DNA from: Ornatilinea sp.
GTDB taxonomy: Bacteria > Chloroflexota > Anaerolineae > Anaerolineales > Anaerolineaceae
Reading direction: 5' to 3'
DNA length: 64,000 nucleotides
Assembly (NCBI GenBank): GCA_018433975.1
Contig: JAHDQE010000034.1
Coordinates: 52,575 to 116,574 of the forward strand
The notes beneath the pieces are model-generated. The model was not told the origin of the DNA, made no database searches, and saw nothing but the letters and a program-made list of their open reading frames with translations. Position numbers and translations under genes: made by a program. Below are positions 8,106 to 17,312 of the stretch, one piece after another (within the stretch, counting starts at the first letter, position 1; every line of letters starts with the position of its first letter).

Positions 8106-10603
8106 ACAAAAATACAACCGATTGGATCTTTGAAGAAGATAATGCCCAAGCCGAGCCCCAAATCGAAGGGAATCCTCAAAATCAAATATCCATAGAAGAA
8201 TCGACCGATCAAACTTCATTTGAGGAATTGCCCATTCTTCCACTAAGAGGGCTGGTTGCTTTTCCTCAAACCGCGTTACCTCTGACGATTGGGCAGCCGC
8301 GGTCCATAAGATTGGTTGACCAGGCAGCGGCTGAGGACTCATTAATCGGACTGGTTGCAGCTAAAGACCCGGAATTGGAAACTCCCGGTCCGGATGATCT
8401 CTACACCATAGGAACTACAGCTAAAATTCAGCGCTTATTTCGTGCTCCGGACGGCACAATTCGATTATTGGTTCAGGCTCTGGATCGCTTCCGCATTGAT
8501 AATTTTGTTGAAGTAAAACCTTATCTGAAAGCAAAAATAACGGGAATCCCGGAAACAATCGAAAGTGGAATTGAAGTTGAAGCTTTAACACGGAACGCCC
8601 AGGAACAATTCACTCACATTGCCGAGATGATTCCCTCCATCCCTCGCGAATTGGTTTCTTCCATCAGCAATATTGAAGATCCTCTCCAGTCCATATATCT
8701 AATCGCCAATTTTCAACGGATGGAACTCAAAGAATCGCAGTCCATTCTGGAAATGGACTCCGTAACCGAAAAATTAACCAAGCTCACCCAAATACTGAAC
8801 CGTGAAATTGAAGTCCTGGAAATTGGACAAAAAATCCAGAATGAAGCACGCTCTGAAATAGACCGGGTGCAACGAGAATATTTCCTCCGGGAGCAATTAA
8901 AAGCTATTCAGCGTGAACTGGGTGAGAGTGACGACCAGACCGCTGAAGTTGAAGAGTTCAGAGAGAAGATAAACCAAGCCGGGTTATCTCCCGAAGCAGA
9001 AAAACAAGCCAAATACGAATTGGAAAGACTCTCCAGACTCCCTGTCGCTTCCCCCGAGTTTGGTGTAATCCGTACATATCTGGACTGGCTCACTACATTG
9101 CCCTGGTCGAAAACGACAAAAGATAATCTGGATATATCCCATGCCCGGAAGATCTTGGATAAAGATCATTATGGCCTGGAAGATGTGAAAGAACGGATTC
9201 TGGAATTTCTTGCAGTCCGCAAACTGCGGTTGGACCGCAAAGATGAATTTGAAAACCATCCGTCTGAAGACCTCCTCCGGCGCGAACGGGAGGGAGTAAT
9301 CCTGTGTTTTGTGGGTCCTCCCGGCGTAGGCAAAACTTCTCTGGGGCGGTCAATCGCCCGTACAATGGAACGTAAATTTATCAGAATTTCTTTGGGCGGC
9401 GTGCGGGACGAGGCGGAAATTCGTGGCCACAGGCGTACCTACATCGGTGCTATGCCCGGCAGGATAATTCATGCCCTCCGGAGAGTCGAGTCCCGCAACC
9501 CTGTTTTTATGCTGGATGAAATTGACAAACTTGGAGCGGATTTTCGGGGAGATCCTTCTGCCGCATTGCTCGAAGCGCTCGACCCTGAACAAAACAATGA
9601 GTTTCGTGACAACTATTTAGAGGTGGGCTTCGATCTTTCCCAGGTGATGTTCATCACCACGGCCAACCAGCTTGAGACAATCCCTTCACCGCTGCTCGAC
9701 CGGATGGAAATCATCAAAATCGCAGGTTACACCGAAAATGAAAAAATTAACATCGCGAAATATTATCTCATTCCTCGCCAAATTCGGGAAAACGGACTGA
9801 GAGCGGATGAAATAGAATTCACCGAAGAGGGAATCGAGCGCATCATCCGAATGTACACCCGCGAAGCAGGAGTTCGGAATCTTGAACGCGAAATCGGCAC
9901 AATTTGCCGAAAGATCGCTACAAAAATCACCGAAGAGGCCCCAACTCAACGCCCTTTAATAACCCCCGAGGTGGTCACAGATCTGCTCGGCCGGGCAAAA
10001 TTTATCAAAAGCGCAGAGATCGCCACTCGCACCGCCGTTCCCGGAGTAGCAACGGGCCTGGCATGGACTCCTGTGGGAGGCGAAATATTGTTTATTGAGG
10101 CCTCTCGCATGCGAGGGAACAAAGGATTTCAAATCACCGGTTCTATCGGCAAAGTAATGCAGGAATCGGCCCAGGCCGCGTTGTCATATGTCCGGGCACA
10201 CGCCGAATCGCTTAGCATCGATCCGGATTTTTACGAAAACTCCGATCTTCATTTGCACATTCCTGCCGGCGCTCAACCAAAAGATGGCCCTTCAGCCGGG
10301 GTCACTATGGTTTCCGCGCTGGTTTCCTTATTGACAAACAGGACCATCCGTTCCAATATCGGCATGACAGGCGAAATATCCCTGCGCGGTCAGGTTTTGC
10401 CCGTTGGCGGAATTAAAGAAAAGGTGCTGGCCGCCCATCAAGCAGGCCTCGACACAATCATTCTTCCGGAAGATAATAGACCTGATTTAGATGAGCTTTC
10501 AGAAGAGGTCCGGAATTCTATCAAATTTATTTTTGCTGATACGGTGGAAGCAGTTCTTAAAGCCGCTCTCGATCTGCCAGAAGATCACAACCAAAAGGAA
10601 TAA
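8102..10603 (+). CDS. lon: ATP-dependent protease Lon
   Basis: 833 residues, normal for bacterial LonA. N-terminal LON substrate domain ([14 protein letters not shown], about 43-250), coiled coil, AAA+ module with Walker A GPPGVGKT (405-412) and Walker [11 protein letters not shown], then the C-terminal protease with catalytic Ser731 (PKDGPSAG) and Lys774 (GGIKEK), spaced exactly as in the E. coli Ser679/Lys722 pair. Lon degrades misfolded and regulatory proteins in the cytoplasm. Its ATG overlaps the hsp20 stop by four bases, and a receiver-domain gene follows after two bases. No HrcA/CIRCE-type operator was seen upstream of hsp20. Confidence 0.98.
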   Translation: MNKNTTDWIFEEDNAQAEPQIEGNPQNQISIEESTDQTSFEELPILPLRGLVAFPQTALPLTIGQPRSIRLVDQAAAEDSLIGLVAAKDPELETPGPDDLYTIGTTAKIQRLFRAPDGTIRLLVQALDRFRIDNFVEVKPYLKAKITGIPETIESGIEVEALTRNAQEQFTHIAEMIPSIPRELVSSISNIEDPLQSIYLIANFQRMELKESQSILEMDSVTEKLTKLTQILNREIEVLEIGQKIQNEARSEIDRVQREYFLREQLKAIQRELGESDDQTAEVEEFREKINQAGLSPEAEKQAKYELERLSRLPVASPEFGVIRTYLDWLTTLPWSKTTKDNLDISHARKILDKDHYGLEDVKERILEFLAVRKLRLDRKDEFENHPSEDLLRREREGVILCFVGPPGVGKTSLGRSIARTMERKFIRISLGGVRDEAEIRGHRRTYIGAMPGRIIHALRRVESRNPVFMLDEIDKLGADFRGDPSAALLEALDPEQNNEFRDNYLEVGFDLSQVMFITTANQLETIPSPLLDRMEIIKIAGYTENEKINIAKYYLIPRQIRENGLRADEIEFTEEGIERIIRMYTREAGVRNLEREIGTICRKIATKITEEAPTQRPLITPEVVTDLLGRAKFIKSAEIATRTAVPGVATGLAWTPVGGEILFIEASRMRGNKGFQITGSIGKVMQESAQAALSYVRAHAESLSIDPDFYENSDLHLHIPAGAQPKDGPSAGVTMVSALVSLLTNRTIRSNIGMTGEISLRGQVLPVGGIKEKVLAAHQAGLDTIILPEDNRPDLDELSEEVRNSIKFIFADTVEAVLKAALDLPEDHNQKE

Positions 10604-10605
10604 AT

Positions 10606-10971
10606 ATGCAGAAAAAGAAAATTCTATTGGTTGAAGACGACCTTACGATGAGGAACCTTCTTGGCACATTGTTAGAAATTGAAGGCTATAACCCGGTCAT
10701 ATTTCAAGAAAACCAGAGCCAAAACATTCTGGAATTTCTGAAAGCCGAAATGCCTGATGCTATGCTGCTGGATGTTCATTTAAAATTTGCCAATGGGTTG
10801 GAAATTCTTCAAGAGATCCGCAAAACGGAAGACATTCAGAATGTGAAAGTGATTTTGACTTCAGGACTCGATTACAGTGAGCAATGGCTGAAGAACGGCG
10901 CAGATGGATTTCTCCAAAAACCTTACATGCCTGACGAACTTCTTCTCTGGTTAAAACAAAATTTACAATAA
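10606..10971 (+). CDS. Single-domain response regulator (receiver only)
   Basis: 121 residues. The start is fixed by AAGGA shortly before the ATG and only two bases after the lon stop. Receiver with EDD (10-12), phosphoacceptor D56 (MLLDVHLKFANG; the usual Pro after the Asp loop is replaced by Lys), Ser in ILTSG and switch Lys in FLQKPYMPDE. No output domain. Being the last gene of hsp20-lon-receiver, it may be a phospho-dependent adaptor or simply co-expressed; the link to Lon is inference. No kinase is nearby. Confidence 0.92.
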   Translation: MQKKKILLVEDDLTMRNLLGTLLEIEGYNPVIFQENQSQNILEFLKAEMPDAMLLDVHLKFANGLEILQEIRKTEDIQNVKVILTSGLDYSEQWLKNGADGFLQKPYMPDELLLWLKQNLQ

Positions 10972-10983
10972 CTTTTTTATATC

Positions 10984-11014
10984 AAAAAGACTGCTTGGCT
11001 CAAGTAGTCTTTTT
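10984..11014. terminator. Bidirectional terminator between convergent operons
   Basis: AAAAAGACTGCTTG and CAAGTAGTCTTTTT pair (one central mismatch) around a short loop, with A- and T-tracts on both sides. It lies between the end of the receiver gene (plus) and the end of the DUF58 gene (minus). Confidence 0.85.
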
Positions 11015-11017
11015 GGT

Positions 11018-12301
11018 TTAATATCCGGATAGTCCTTCTTCCAATGCACTCTGCAAATCATCTCCGTTGGAAATAACAGCCACCGGAGCCTTTCTGCGGT
11101 GTAATTCCGGGAGGAGATGATCTGCTCCTACCTCACCGCCAAACGTAAAAGGATCAATCAAGATAACAATAGGTTGCATACCACGTCTCTGTACAAGATC
11201 AACAGCCAAAATGACGCTGCCGTCAATTGCACTTGTAATCAGAACAATCGTACTTCCCCGCGCAATGTTGCGAACTTCACTTTGAATCAAGCCAATCAAC
11301 GGCAGTTTACCCTGCGGTTGAGCGTAAGCGAGTATCTCCAGAATTTTATTGAATTGTCGTTCGCCTCGGTCAGGCGAAATGACAGCGTGCCGTTGTGCCG
11401 CGATCCCAAACCCTATTGCCGTATCTTTGCGGACAAAATACCGGCAGATAGAAGCGCCAATGCTTACGGCATATTCAAAAGTATCCACAGGCAATGTTAT
11501 CTGCTTCCGCTTTTCCCAAAACCAAAAACGGTCTATCCGGATGTTTTCCTGTTGCTCTTCCTTGACTTCTACATGCGTTTTGTGGAAAGCATCAATGAAA
11601 ACCCAAAAATCAGCCTGGGGGTCTTTTTCAAACTCCTTTACCATCAGCCGCTCTCGTCGGGCCGAAGTAGGCCAATGGATTCGATTGAGAGAGTCCCCCG
11701 GATAATATTCACGAACTCCGGCAGCATAAGGAGTTACTTCCAGGGTGCGCTGTCGTTGAGCTTTTCCCCCAGGGAGCAATCCGGGAGGAAAAGGGAACCA
11801 GCGGAGATCAAACATATGGGGCAGCACCAACAAAGATCGATTGGCCTGATAAACGCGCCTGTAGACAAATATCCCAAACGGGTCGCCAGAATAAAGGCTT
11901 GTGGGGCCAAGCAGGATCTGCCCGCGCTTCCTTAAAGGTGTATATGCCGAATAGTTGCGGGTCTCAAATTTACCCAGCCAGGATAACACCCGCGATCCAC
12001 CGGGGCCCGGTAACTCTGATTCGTCCACAATTTCTAACCAGGGACGTAAAAGTGCTTTCTGATTAACAATTTCAAAACGCTCTTCAAAGACCTTGCCGGA
12101 TTCCTGGCGCAGCTCTCGAGAACTGCGTTGAACAACCACACCCCGATTGGAAAAAAGGGTCCACAACCAGCTAACCACAAGCAGCAGCAGGCTAAAATAG
12201 AATAACTGCACAAACACCTGTGTTCGCGTCCAAAAATAACCTGCGACCGCAGTTACAAGAATTACCCCCACGATCCAAAAAGAGCGCCTTATTTCAATCA
12301 T
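11018..12301 (-). CDS. DUF58 domain membrane protein
   Basis: 427 residues. Two N-terminal membrane helices (about 8-48) are followed by a soluble region with the DUF58 signature VREYYPGDSLNRIHWPTSARRERLMVKEFE (about 195-224), in a von Willebrand A-like fold with VFIDAFH. Its start overlaps the moxR stop by one base (TAATG), so the two are translated together. MoxR-DUF58 pairs are common and are thought to mediate chaperone-like assembly or metal insertion into envelope or periplasmic proteins; the client is unknown. The usual transglutaminase or VWA partner genes are missing here; membrane YfhO-type genes precede the pair instead. Confidence 0.9.
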   Translation of the reverse strand: MIEIRRSFWIVGVILVTAVAGYFWTRTQVFVQLFYFSLLLLVVSWLWTLFSNRGVVVQRSSRELRQESGKVFEERFEIVNQKALLRPWLEIVDESELPGPGGSRVLSWLGKFETRNYSAYTPLRKRGQILLGPTSLYSGDPFGIFVYRRVYQANRSLLVLPHMFDLRWFPFPPGLLPGGKAQRQRTLEVTPYAAGVREYYPGDSLNRIHWPTSARRERLMVKEFEKDPQADFWVFIDAFHKTHVEVKEEQQENIRIDRFWFWEKRKQITLPVDTFEYAVSIGASICRYFVRKDTAIGFGIAAQRHAVISPDRGERQFNKILEILAYAQPQGKLPLIGLIQSEVRNIARGSTIVLITSAIDGSVILAVDLVQRRGMQPIVILIDPFTFGGEVGADHLLPELHRRKAPVAVISNGDDLQSALEEGLSGY

Positions 12302-13272
12302 TACCGCTTTCTCGCAGATAAATCTCCGCCGGGCATCGGCAATGCGCGCATGATCTCTTCCACAATAACGTCCGCTGTGATATTTCGCAGACGCGCCGCA
12401 GGGTCAATCACCATCCTGTGCGAAAGTATAGAACCGGCAAGTGCTTTAACATCATCGGGGAGGACATAATCCCTGCCGTGCAATGCTGCCCGCGCCTGGC
12501 TGGCACGAAACAAAGCAAGGCTTCCCCGCGGGCTGGCCCCAAGGTAAACATCCCCGCTCTCCCGTGTTGAGCGGATCATCTCCACAATATACCGCTTAAT
12601 AACCTCGGCAACGTAAACCTCTTTTATTGCTTCTTGCATCTCCAACACTTCTTCTGTTCCTGTGATCGACTCAAGCATCAGGATTGGGTGACGAAGTTGC
12701 TGCAGCCCCAAAATATTCATTTCATCCTCGATTCCCGGATATCCAAGACTCACCCGCATCAAAAATCGGTCAAGCTGTGCCTCCGGAAGAGGAAAAGTTC
12801 CTTCGTATTCAATAGGATTCTGTGTGGCCAATACCATAAAGGGCGATGGTAAGATGTGTGTCTCCCCATCCACTGTCACCTGGCGCTCTTCCATACCTTC
12901 CAGTAGTGCCGCCTGGGTCTTTGGGGTCGCCCGGTTGATCTCATCTGCAAGTACAATCTGAGAAATTAACGGGCCGGGGCGAAACTCAAATTCACGGGAG
13001 ATTTGATTGAAAATTGAAACCCCTGTAACATCGCTGGGCAACATATCCGGGGTAAACTGGATACGGCGGAAAGAACACCCCAATGATTTCGCCAGGCTGC
13101 GTGCCAACATCGTTTTTCCCACCCCCGGCACATCTTCAATCAATAAATGCCCCTGACAGAGCAGTCCAATGACAACCAGTTCAACGGTCTTGCGTTTGCC
13201 GACAATGACTTTTTCCAGGTTATCAACAATCTTTTTAGAAAATTCCTGAACTTTGGAAACATCCAATGTCAT
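12301..13272 (-). CDS. MoxR-family AAA+ ATPase
   Basis: 323 residues from the ATG at 13272 (GGGAG upstream; a TTG at 13275 is less likely). Walker A is in [16 protein letters not shown], Walker B in [24 protein letters not shown], sensor 1 in [24 protein letters not shown], and [31 protein letters not shown] forms the C-terminal lid, all diagnostic of MoxR. ATPases of this family act as chaperones for partner DUF58/VWA proteins. It sits 38 bases downstream of a YfhO-like gene and just upstream of DUF58 on the same strand. Confidence 0.95.
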   Translation of the reverse strand: MTLDVSKVQEFSKKIVDNLEKVIVGKRKTVELVVIGLLCQGHLLIEDVPGVGKTMLARSLAKSLGCSFRRIQFTPDMLPSDVTGVSIFNQISREFEFRPGPLISQIVLADEINRATPKTQAALLEGMEERQVTVDGETHILPSPFMVLATQNPIEYEGTFPLPEAQLDRFLMRVSLGYPGIEDEMNILGLQQLRHPILMLESITGTEEVLEMQEAIKEVYVAEVIKRYIVEMIRSTRESGDVYLGASPRGSLALFRASQARAALHGRDYVLPDDVKALAGSILSHRMVIDPAARLRNITADVIVEEIMRALPMPGGDLSARKR

Positions 13273-13313
13273 CAATCATCTCCCTGAATAAATTTTGGTC
13301 AGTTTGTGGAAAA

Positions 13314-15683
13314 TTAGCTGCATATCAATTTATGCTTTCTGCCCCATAATATCAGAAGAAGCCAGGAAATACTACTTAAACCAAGCCCTATGTAAAACGA
13401 GAAAGGTTGGTAAACAAATTCTACCCTATGAGTTCCGGCTGGCACAGCAACTGCTTGAAACAAATAGTCCGCCCGATAAAGCTCTGTAGGAAGACCGTCC
13501 AGCTTTGCTTTCCACCCGGGATACCAGGTTTCCGCAAAAAGAAGATACCCTTCTTTATTTGTCTGCGCATCAACACGGAGCTGCCCCGGCTTATCTTGAG
13601 TCCAATCCAATTTCACCTGATCCTGAATAGATAAGGAGCAATCTGTATCCGGCTTTGTTTTCACGCCTTCAAGAACAACCCGCCCAATTGTTAAATCTTT
13701 TTCAACACTGGTGTCCAATCGTTTTCTGAGTAAATTAAGGGCTTCTGAAGGCTTTTCTGCGGCTTCAGCACAGTTTATCCAACGAACCCGGCCATCAGCC
13801 TCCAGTGGGCTGAAATTTACCCCTAGAGGCAAATTTATATCTGCTTCTTCCCATAAACTTACATCCATCCATTTAAGCCAGTTTGCCTTCTGATTTGGTG
13901 GAAGTGTATCTACATAATCCATGACCATTGCAAATCGGGCCGGGACAAATGGATCGAAGTTGTTGACCGTTGAAATATCATCCAATAGATTTAAGTTTGG
14001 GAGAATCACACGACGGAGATTGAATAGATCCTCAATCGGATAAAAATCTTGAAACCGAAGAAAACGGTTATATTTAATTTCATACTCATCCTGAGGGCTC
14101 AGATAAAGACGATGCTGTCCCAACAATTCTTTTTCTGCAGCAAGATTAACCATATTTTCTTCGTAGAACGAACTTTGTATAGATGGATTGATCCACCAGG
14201 AAGAATAGAGGAGATCCATTCCGATCAAAAAGATAACCAGCACCAACCAGCGGCTCCAGGATTGATGGCGTCCTTTATCCGGCATAAAAAGTGTTAACAA
14301 CCCCGCCCCCAAACTCCACAGTCCAGCCACCGCCGTTGAACGGATAAAACTTGGGCTGATATCCCCCATGAGTTTCCAGGCCAGAAAAGCGCCAATCGTC
14401 ACGGCCGCTGTGCCGGCTGTTCCCAGGCGAGCCCAATACACCCATTTACCCTCGGGGCGCCGCCAGAAGATCTCTGCGGCAATACCTGCCAGTAAAGTCA
14501 GGCTGAACTCCAACCAGATCATGTAGCGCGTGGGGGCGTTAAACATATCAAAGGTAGGAAAATTTTCATACAGATAAGGAAAAATTGGTGTGTTTTTACC
14601 CATGCCAAACAGAATCGCCAAAACCACTGCTCCCCAACAAAACAAAAGCAGCGGGCGGTATTTCCATACCTCTTTTCCGGGTTTTCGGAATAGTCCTGTC
14701 AGAGAAATCAGCGCCAATAATAATGGGAGAATGCCAATATAAATTGCGTCCTCCCAGAAATTTCCATACCCCCAATAATCCCCCATGCCGGGATTTCCAA
14801 AGAAATCAGGCGCGAATAAAGTTAAAAAACGCCAGGGCCAAAAAGAGTAAGATAAAGCTGTTTCATAATCCACCGCTGAGGCGCGTTGTGATTGCAGCAG
14901 ATATTCCACGGTAGGTACAAGCTGAATCGCTGCCAAAAGAGCGCCCATCAATCCGGCCGCAGCCCACCGTCCCAGCGCAGAAATAGCCTCTCGGGAGCCG
15001 CCATTCAGCCATGCTCCCACCAATACCCAGACTGTAGTCAGAGACAAAATGTACCAGCTCAATTGGGCGTGTCCGGAAAGAAGCAGCATCCCGATATACA
15101 ACACAAGGTCAAGCGGGAATCTCTGCCGCCCCGGAAGCCTTTCCTCGCGGATCGGTGCGGCAATTTTGCTGGCGGCCATCACAATCCAGGGAAACCAGGC
15201 TCCGGCCCAGATCATACTGAAAAAACCTGCCCGTGCGACAAGATAACCACATAAAGAAAAGGACATGCCGCTGACAATCTGCCCCAACTCGCCAAAACCA
15301 AGCCCCTTCATCAGCCGTTTCATGCCTATCCCGGCCCAGATCAGATGAATTACGGTTAGCAAAGTGTGGGCCCATGCCATCCAGGATGTGCCTCCTACCC
15401 ACTGAAACAAATACAATATCCATCCGGGGGGATAGAATAACGCCAGTTGATAATTAGCAAGGAGCGGCGCTCCCATGCCATTGAATGAGTTCCAAAAAGG
15501 CAGTGTCCCTTGTGACAAGGCAGTCCACGCCGCCAGCCTCCATGGGATAAATTGCAGTGCCGGAATGCCCCAATAAAGAGCCTTTCCGGTAAACAGAATT
15601 GGAGCGAATAATACAATCGGAGACAGTACAATTGGCAAATAGGATAGTTGTGCGCGCTTTAAAAAGGTATCTTTTGAAAGCAT
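13314..15683 (-). CDS. YfhO-like multi-span membrane protein (module copy B)
   Basis: 789 residues. About twelve hydrophobic helices cover the first 480 residues, with an early WN.FNGMGAPLLANYQLALFYPP loop. An exterior C-terminal domain follows, ending in LLFAETWYPGWKAKLDG...VPAGTHRVEFVYQP and a last helix: the YfhO signature (YPGW-x-DG, then G-H). YfhO is a GT-C-like family; the Bacillus and Listeria members help glycosylate lipoteichoic acid. The gene lies three bases after the 540-residue membrane protein. It is homologous to the 724-residue protein at 17313, so the two-gene module occurs twice in a row. Confidence 0.85.
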   Translation of the reverse strand: MLSKDTFLKRAQLSYLPIVLSPIVLFAPILFTGKALYWGIPALQFIPWRLAAWTALSQGTLPFWNSFNGMGAPLLANYQLALFYPPGWILYLFQWVGGTSWMAWAHTLLTVIHLIWAGIGMKRLMKGLGFGELGQIVSGMSFSLCGYLVARAGFFSMIWAGAWFPWIVMAASKIAAPIREERLPGRQRFPLDLVLYIGMLLLSGHAQLSWYILSLTTVWVLVGAWLNGGSREAISALGRWAAAGLMGALLAAIQLVPTVEYLLQSQRASAVDYETALSYSFWPWRFLTLFAPDFFGNPGMGDYWGYGNFWEDAIYIGILPLLLALISLTGLFRKPGKEVWKYRPLLLFCWGAVVLAILFGMGKNTPIFPYLYENFPTFDMFNAPTRYMIWLEFSLTLLAGIAAEIFWRRPEGKWVYWARLGTAGTAAVTIGAFLAWKLMGDISPSFIRSTAVAGLWSLGAGLLTLFMPDKGRHQSWSRWLVLVIFLIGMDLLYSSWWINPSIQSSFYEENMVNLAAEKELLGQHRLYLSPQDEYEIKYNRFLRFQDFYPIEDLFNLRRVILPNLNLLDDISTVNNFDPFVPARFAMVMDYVDTLPPNQKANWLKWMDVSLWEEADINLPLGVNFSPLEADGRVRWINCAEAAEKPSEALNLLRKRLDTSVEKDLTIGRVVLEGVKTKPDTDCSLSIQDQVKLDWTQDKPGQLRVDAQTNKEGYLLFAETWYPGWKAKLDGLPTELYRADYLFQAVAVPAGTHRVEFVYQPFSFYIGLGLSSISWLLLILWGRKHKLICS

Positions 15684-15686
15684 TTC

Positions 15687-17309
15687 TTATTCATCCCCCA
15701 TGTTCACTTCAAAAACCCGATAGCCGTCCAAATCGTAAATTTCTTCAAGGAATGCAGCATGGTCCGGATCATATTTCTCGAGAGCCTGCTCGCTCGGTCC
15801 CCAAATCACATATTTTACATCGAATTCTTGAATGACTTCCCGGCGGAAAGCTTCATTGGTGTCGGGTTGAAAGAATTGCTCCACTTGTTCCTGCACAGCT
15901 GCCAGGTTTACACTTTCCGGTCCATGTCCAATTAAAGTTTTTACGGGCGCCCAGGCCGGTAGCGCATTTGAAGTGCCATAAGACGCCAACACAACTTCAC
16001 GATCGGATGCTCTTTCCGCCAGAAAATTGAACATTTTCGCCTCCTCTTTCGGCCGGTAAAGTGGAGTACAGGGCTGCCAGACCGTAATAATCGCGCCTAA
16101 ATAGACCAGGAGAGTAGTTAAAAAGGACGAATATAGTACGCCTTTCAACCATTTCTGATGGTTCCGATTTTCCATTGTCTCCAAAGAGCTCAACGCTATC
16201 ACAGCAAGAGCTGCCCAAACACCTTCCGGGAGGCGGCGCTGAAGATTATAAGGCGCGTATGCAAGAAAAGGGAAACTTGCAACCCATCCAATCACTAACC
16301 AGGCCTCAAAGGGTTTTCGTCGCAACAAACCCTTCAAACCTAACACTGCCGGAGGAAGCATCAAGCCAAACGCCAGCAAATAATCCTCTATGGGCGGAGA
16401 AAGGATTAAATTTTGTCCGGTCCATTGCTGTAGAAACGGGTCTAATGAAAAAGCAAAAAACGAATAAATGGCAACTGGCGAAGAAATACATACCATACTG
16501 AAAACACGCTTTAAGCTCAACCGCCAGATCGTCCAGTCAAACGGTCGATTGTTTTTAATACGGACAATTCCGCTCAAACCCAGTAGCATTTGATAAACAC
16601 CCAGAATGGCCCATCCAACTACAACCGTCAGGGGCTGAAAGAAACTCATTCCTAACCAGAATAACCCACCGATCACTCCCGAGCGGCCGGAATGCATTTC
16701 ATCACCTGGAGAAAGAAAATGGGTTAGGCCCCATAATAAGAAGGCCCTTGCCATTGCCAGGTGAGGCAGCCCAAACAGAGCCAGAAAGCCAAAAGTTTCA
16801 GGAGAATAAAACTCAAGGGGTAGCCCGTTTTGCCAAAGCCCTCTCAGACCAAACACAGAAAGCCATCCCAAACCACCGCCCAACGTGGCAATGGCAGTGC
16901 CTAATCTGCGCAGATTTTCACCCGAGATATACACCGAAATGAAATCATAAGTAGCCAGAATCATTAAGAATCCGGACAGCATACGGAAAACATGATACAG
17001 CACCACCAATTGAATATGCGCCTCTGGGGGCGCCGATAGTTTGCCCAGTAGCAAATAGGGCAGGAAAGCCAATGCACCTTTTTGGGGGTAAGCAGTATAA
17101 GGTGATTGAAACAACCAGTGCCCACTTACGCCGCTCAACATTTTGGCGATATACGAATTGCCGTCCTCAACGCCAAAGACAAAACCCGTAAAAGACCAAT
17201 CAGCGCCCTGTCTGGAAAAACCAATCCAGTACGGGATAAGCGTTACCAGCATCACCACAACAGCAAATTGGATAATCCATTTTTTTTCTTCAGAGATCTT
17301 CCGCCACAT
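15687..17309 (-). CDS. Polytopic membrane protein, GT-C-like (module copy B)
   Basis: 540 residues with about ten membrane helices and a soluble C-terminal tail. After the first helix comes a loop VEDGNSYIAKMLSG..GHWLFQSPYTAYPQKGA, nearly the same as in the 508-residue protein at 19484 (DGNSYLAKM..RFQLPYTAEPGKGA). The tails also match (VKYVIWGPSE.. with IDYVFYGPRE..). The first-loop acidic residue and the topology resemble GT-C glycosyltransferases that use lipid-linked sugars, but no family is firmly assigned. GGAG stands nine bases before the ATG; the gene follows the 724-residue YfhO-like gene by three bases. Likely a partner of the YfhO-like proteins in sugar transfer at the membrane. Confidence 0.75.
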   Translation of the reverse strand: MWRKISEEKKWIIQFAVVVMLVTLIPYWIGFSRQGADWSFTGFVFGVEDGNSYIAKMLSGVSGHWLFQSPYTAYPQKGALAFLPYLLLGKLSAPPEAHIQLVVLYHVFRMLSGFLMILATYDFISVYISGENLRRLGTAIATLGGGLGWLSVFGLRGLWQNGLPLEFYSPETFGFLALFGLPHLAMARAFLLWGLTHFLSPGDEMHSGRSGVIGGLFWLGMSFFQPLTVVVGWAILGVYQMLLGLSGIVRIKNNRPFDWTIWRLSLKRVFSMVCISSPVAIYSFFAFSLDPFLQQWTGQNLILSPPIEDYLLAFGLMLPPAVLGLKGLLRRKPFEAWLVIGWVASFPFLAYAPYNLQRRLPEGVWAALAVIALSSLETMENRNHQKWLKGVLYSSFLTTLLVYLGAIITVWQPCTPLYRPKEEAKMFNFLAERASDREVVLASYGTSNALPAWAPVKTLIGHGPESVNLAAVQEQVEQFFQPDTNEAFRREVIQEFDVKYVIWGPSEQALEKYDPDHAAFLEEIYDLDGYRVFEVNMGDE

Positions 17310-17312
17310 GGA

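Noticed and set aside
11117..11935. 272-codon plus-strand frame inside the DUF58 gene
   Set aside because: Antisense shadow of a conserved coding sequence; low-complexity composition and no ribosome site.
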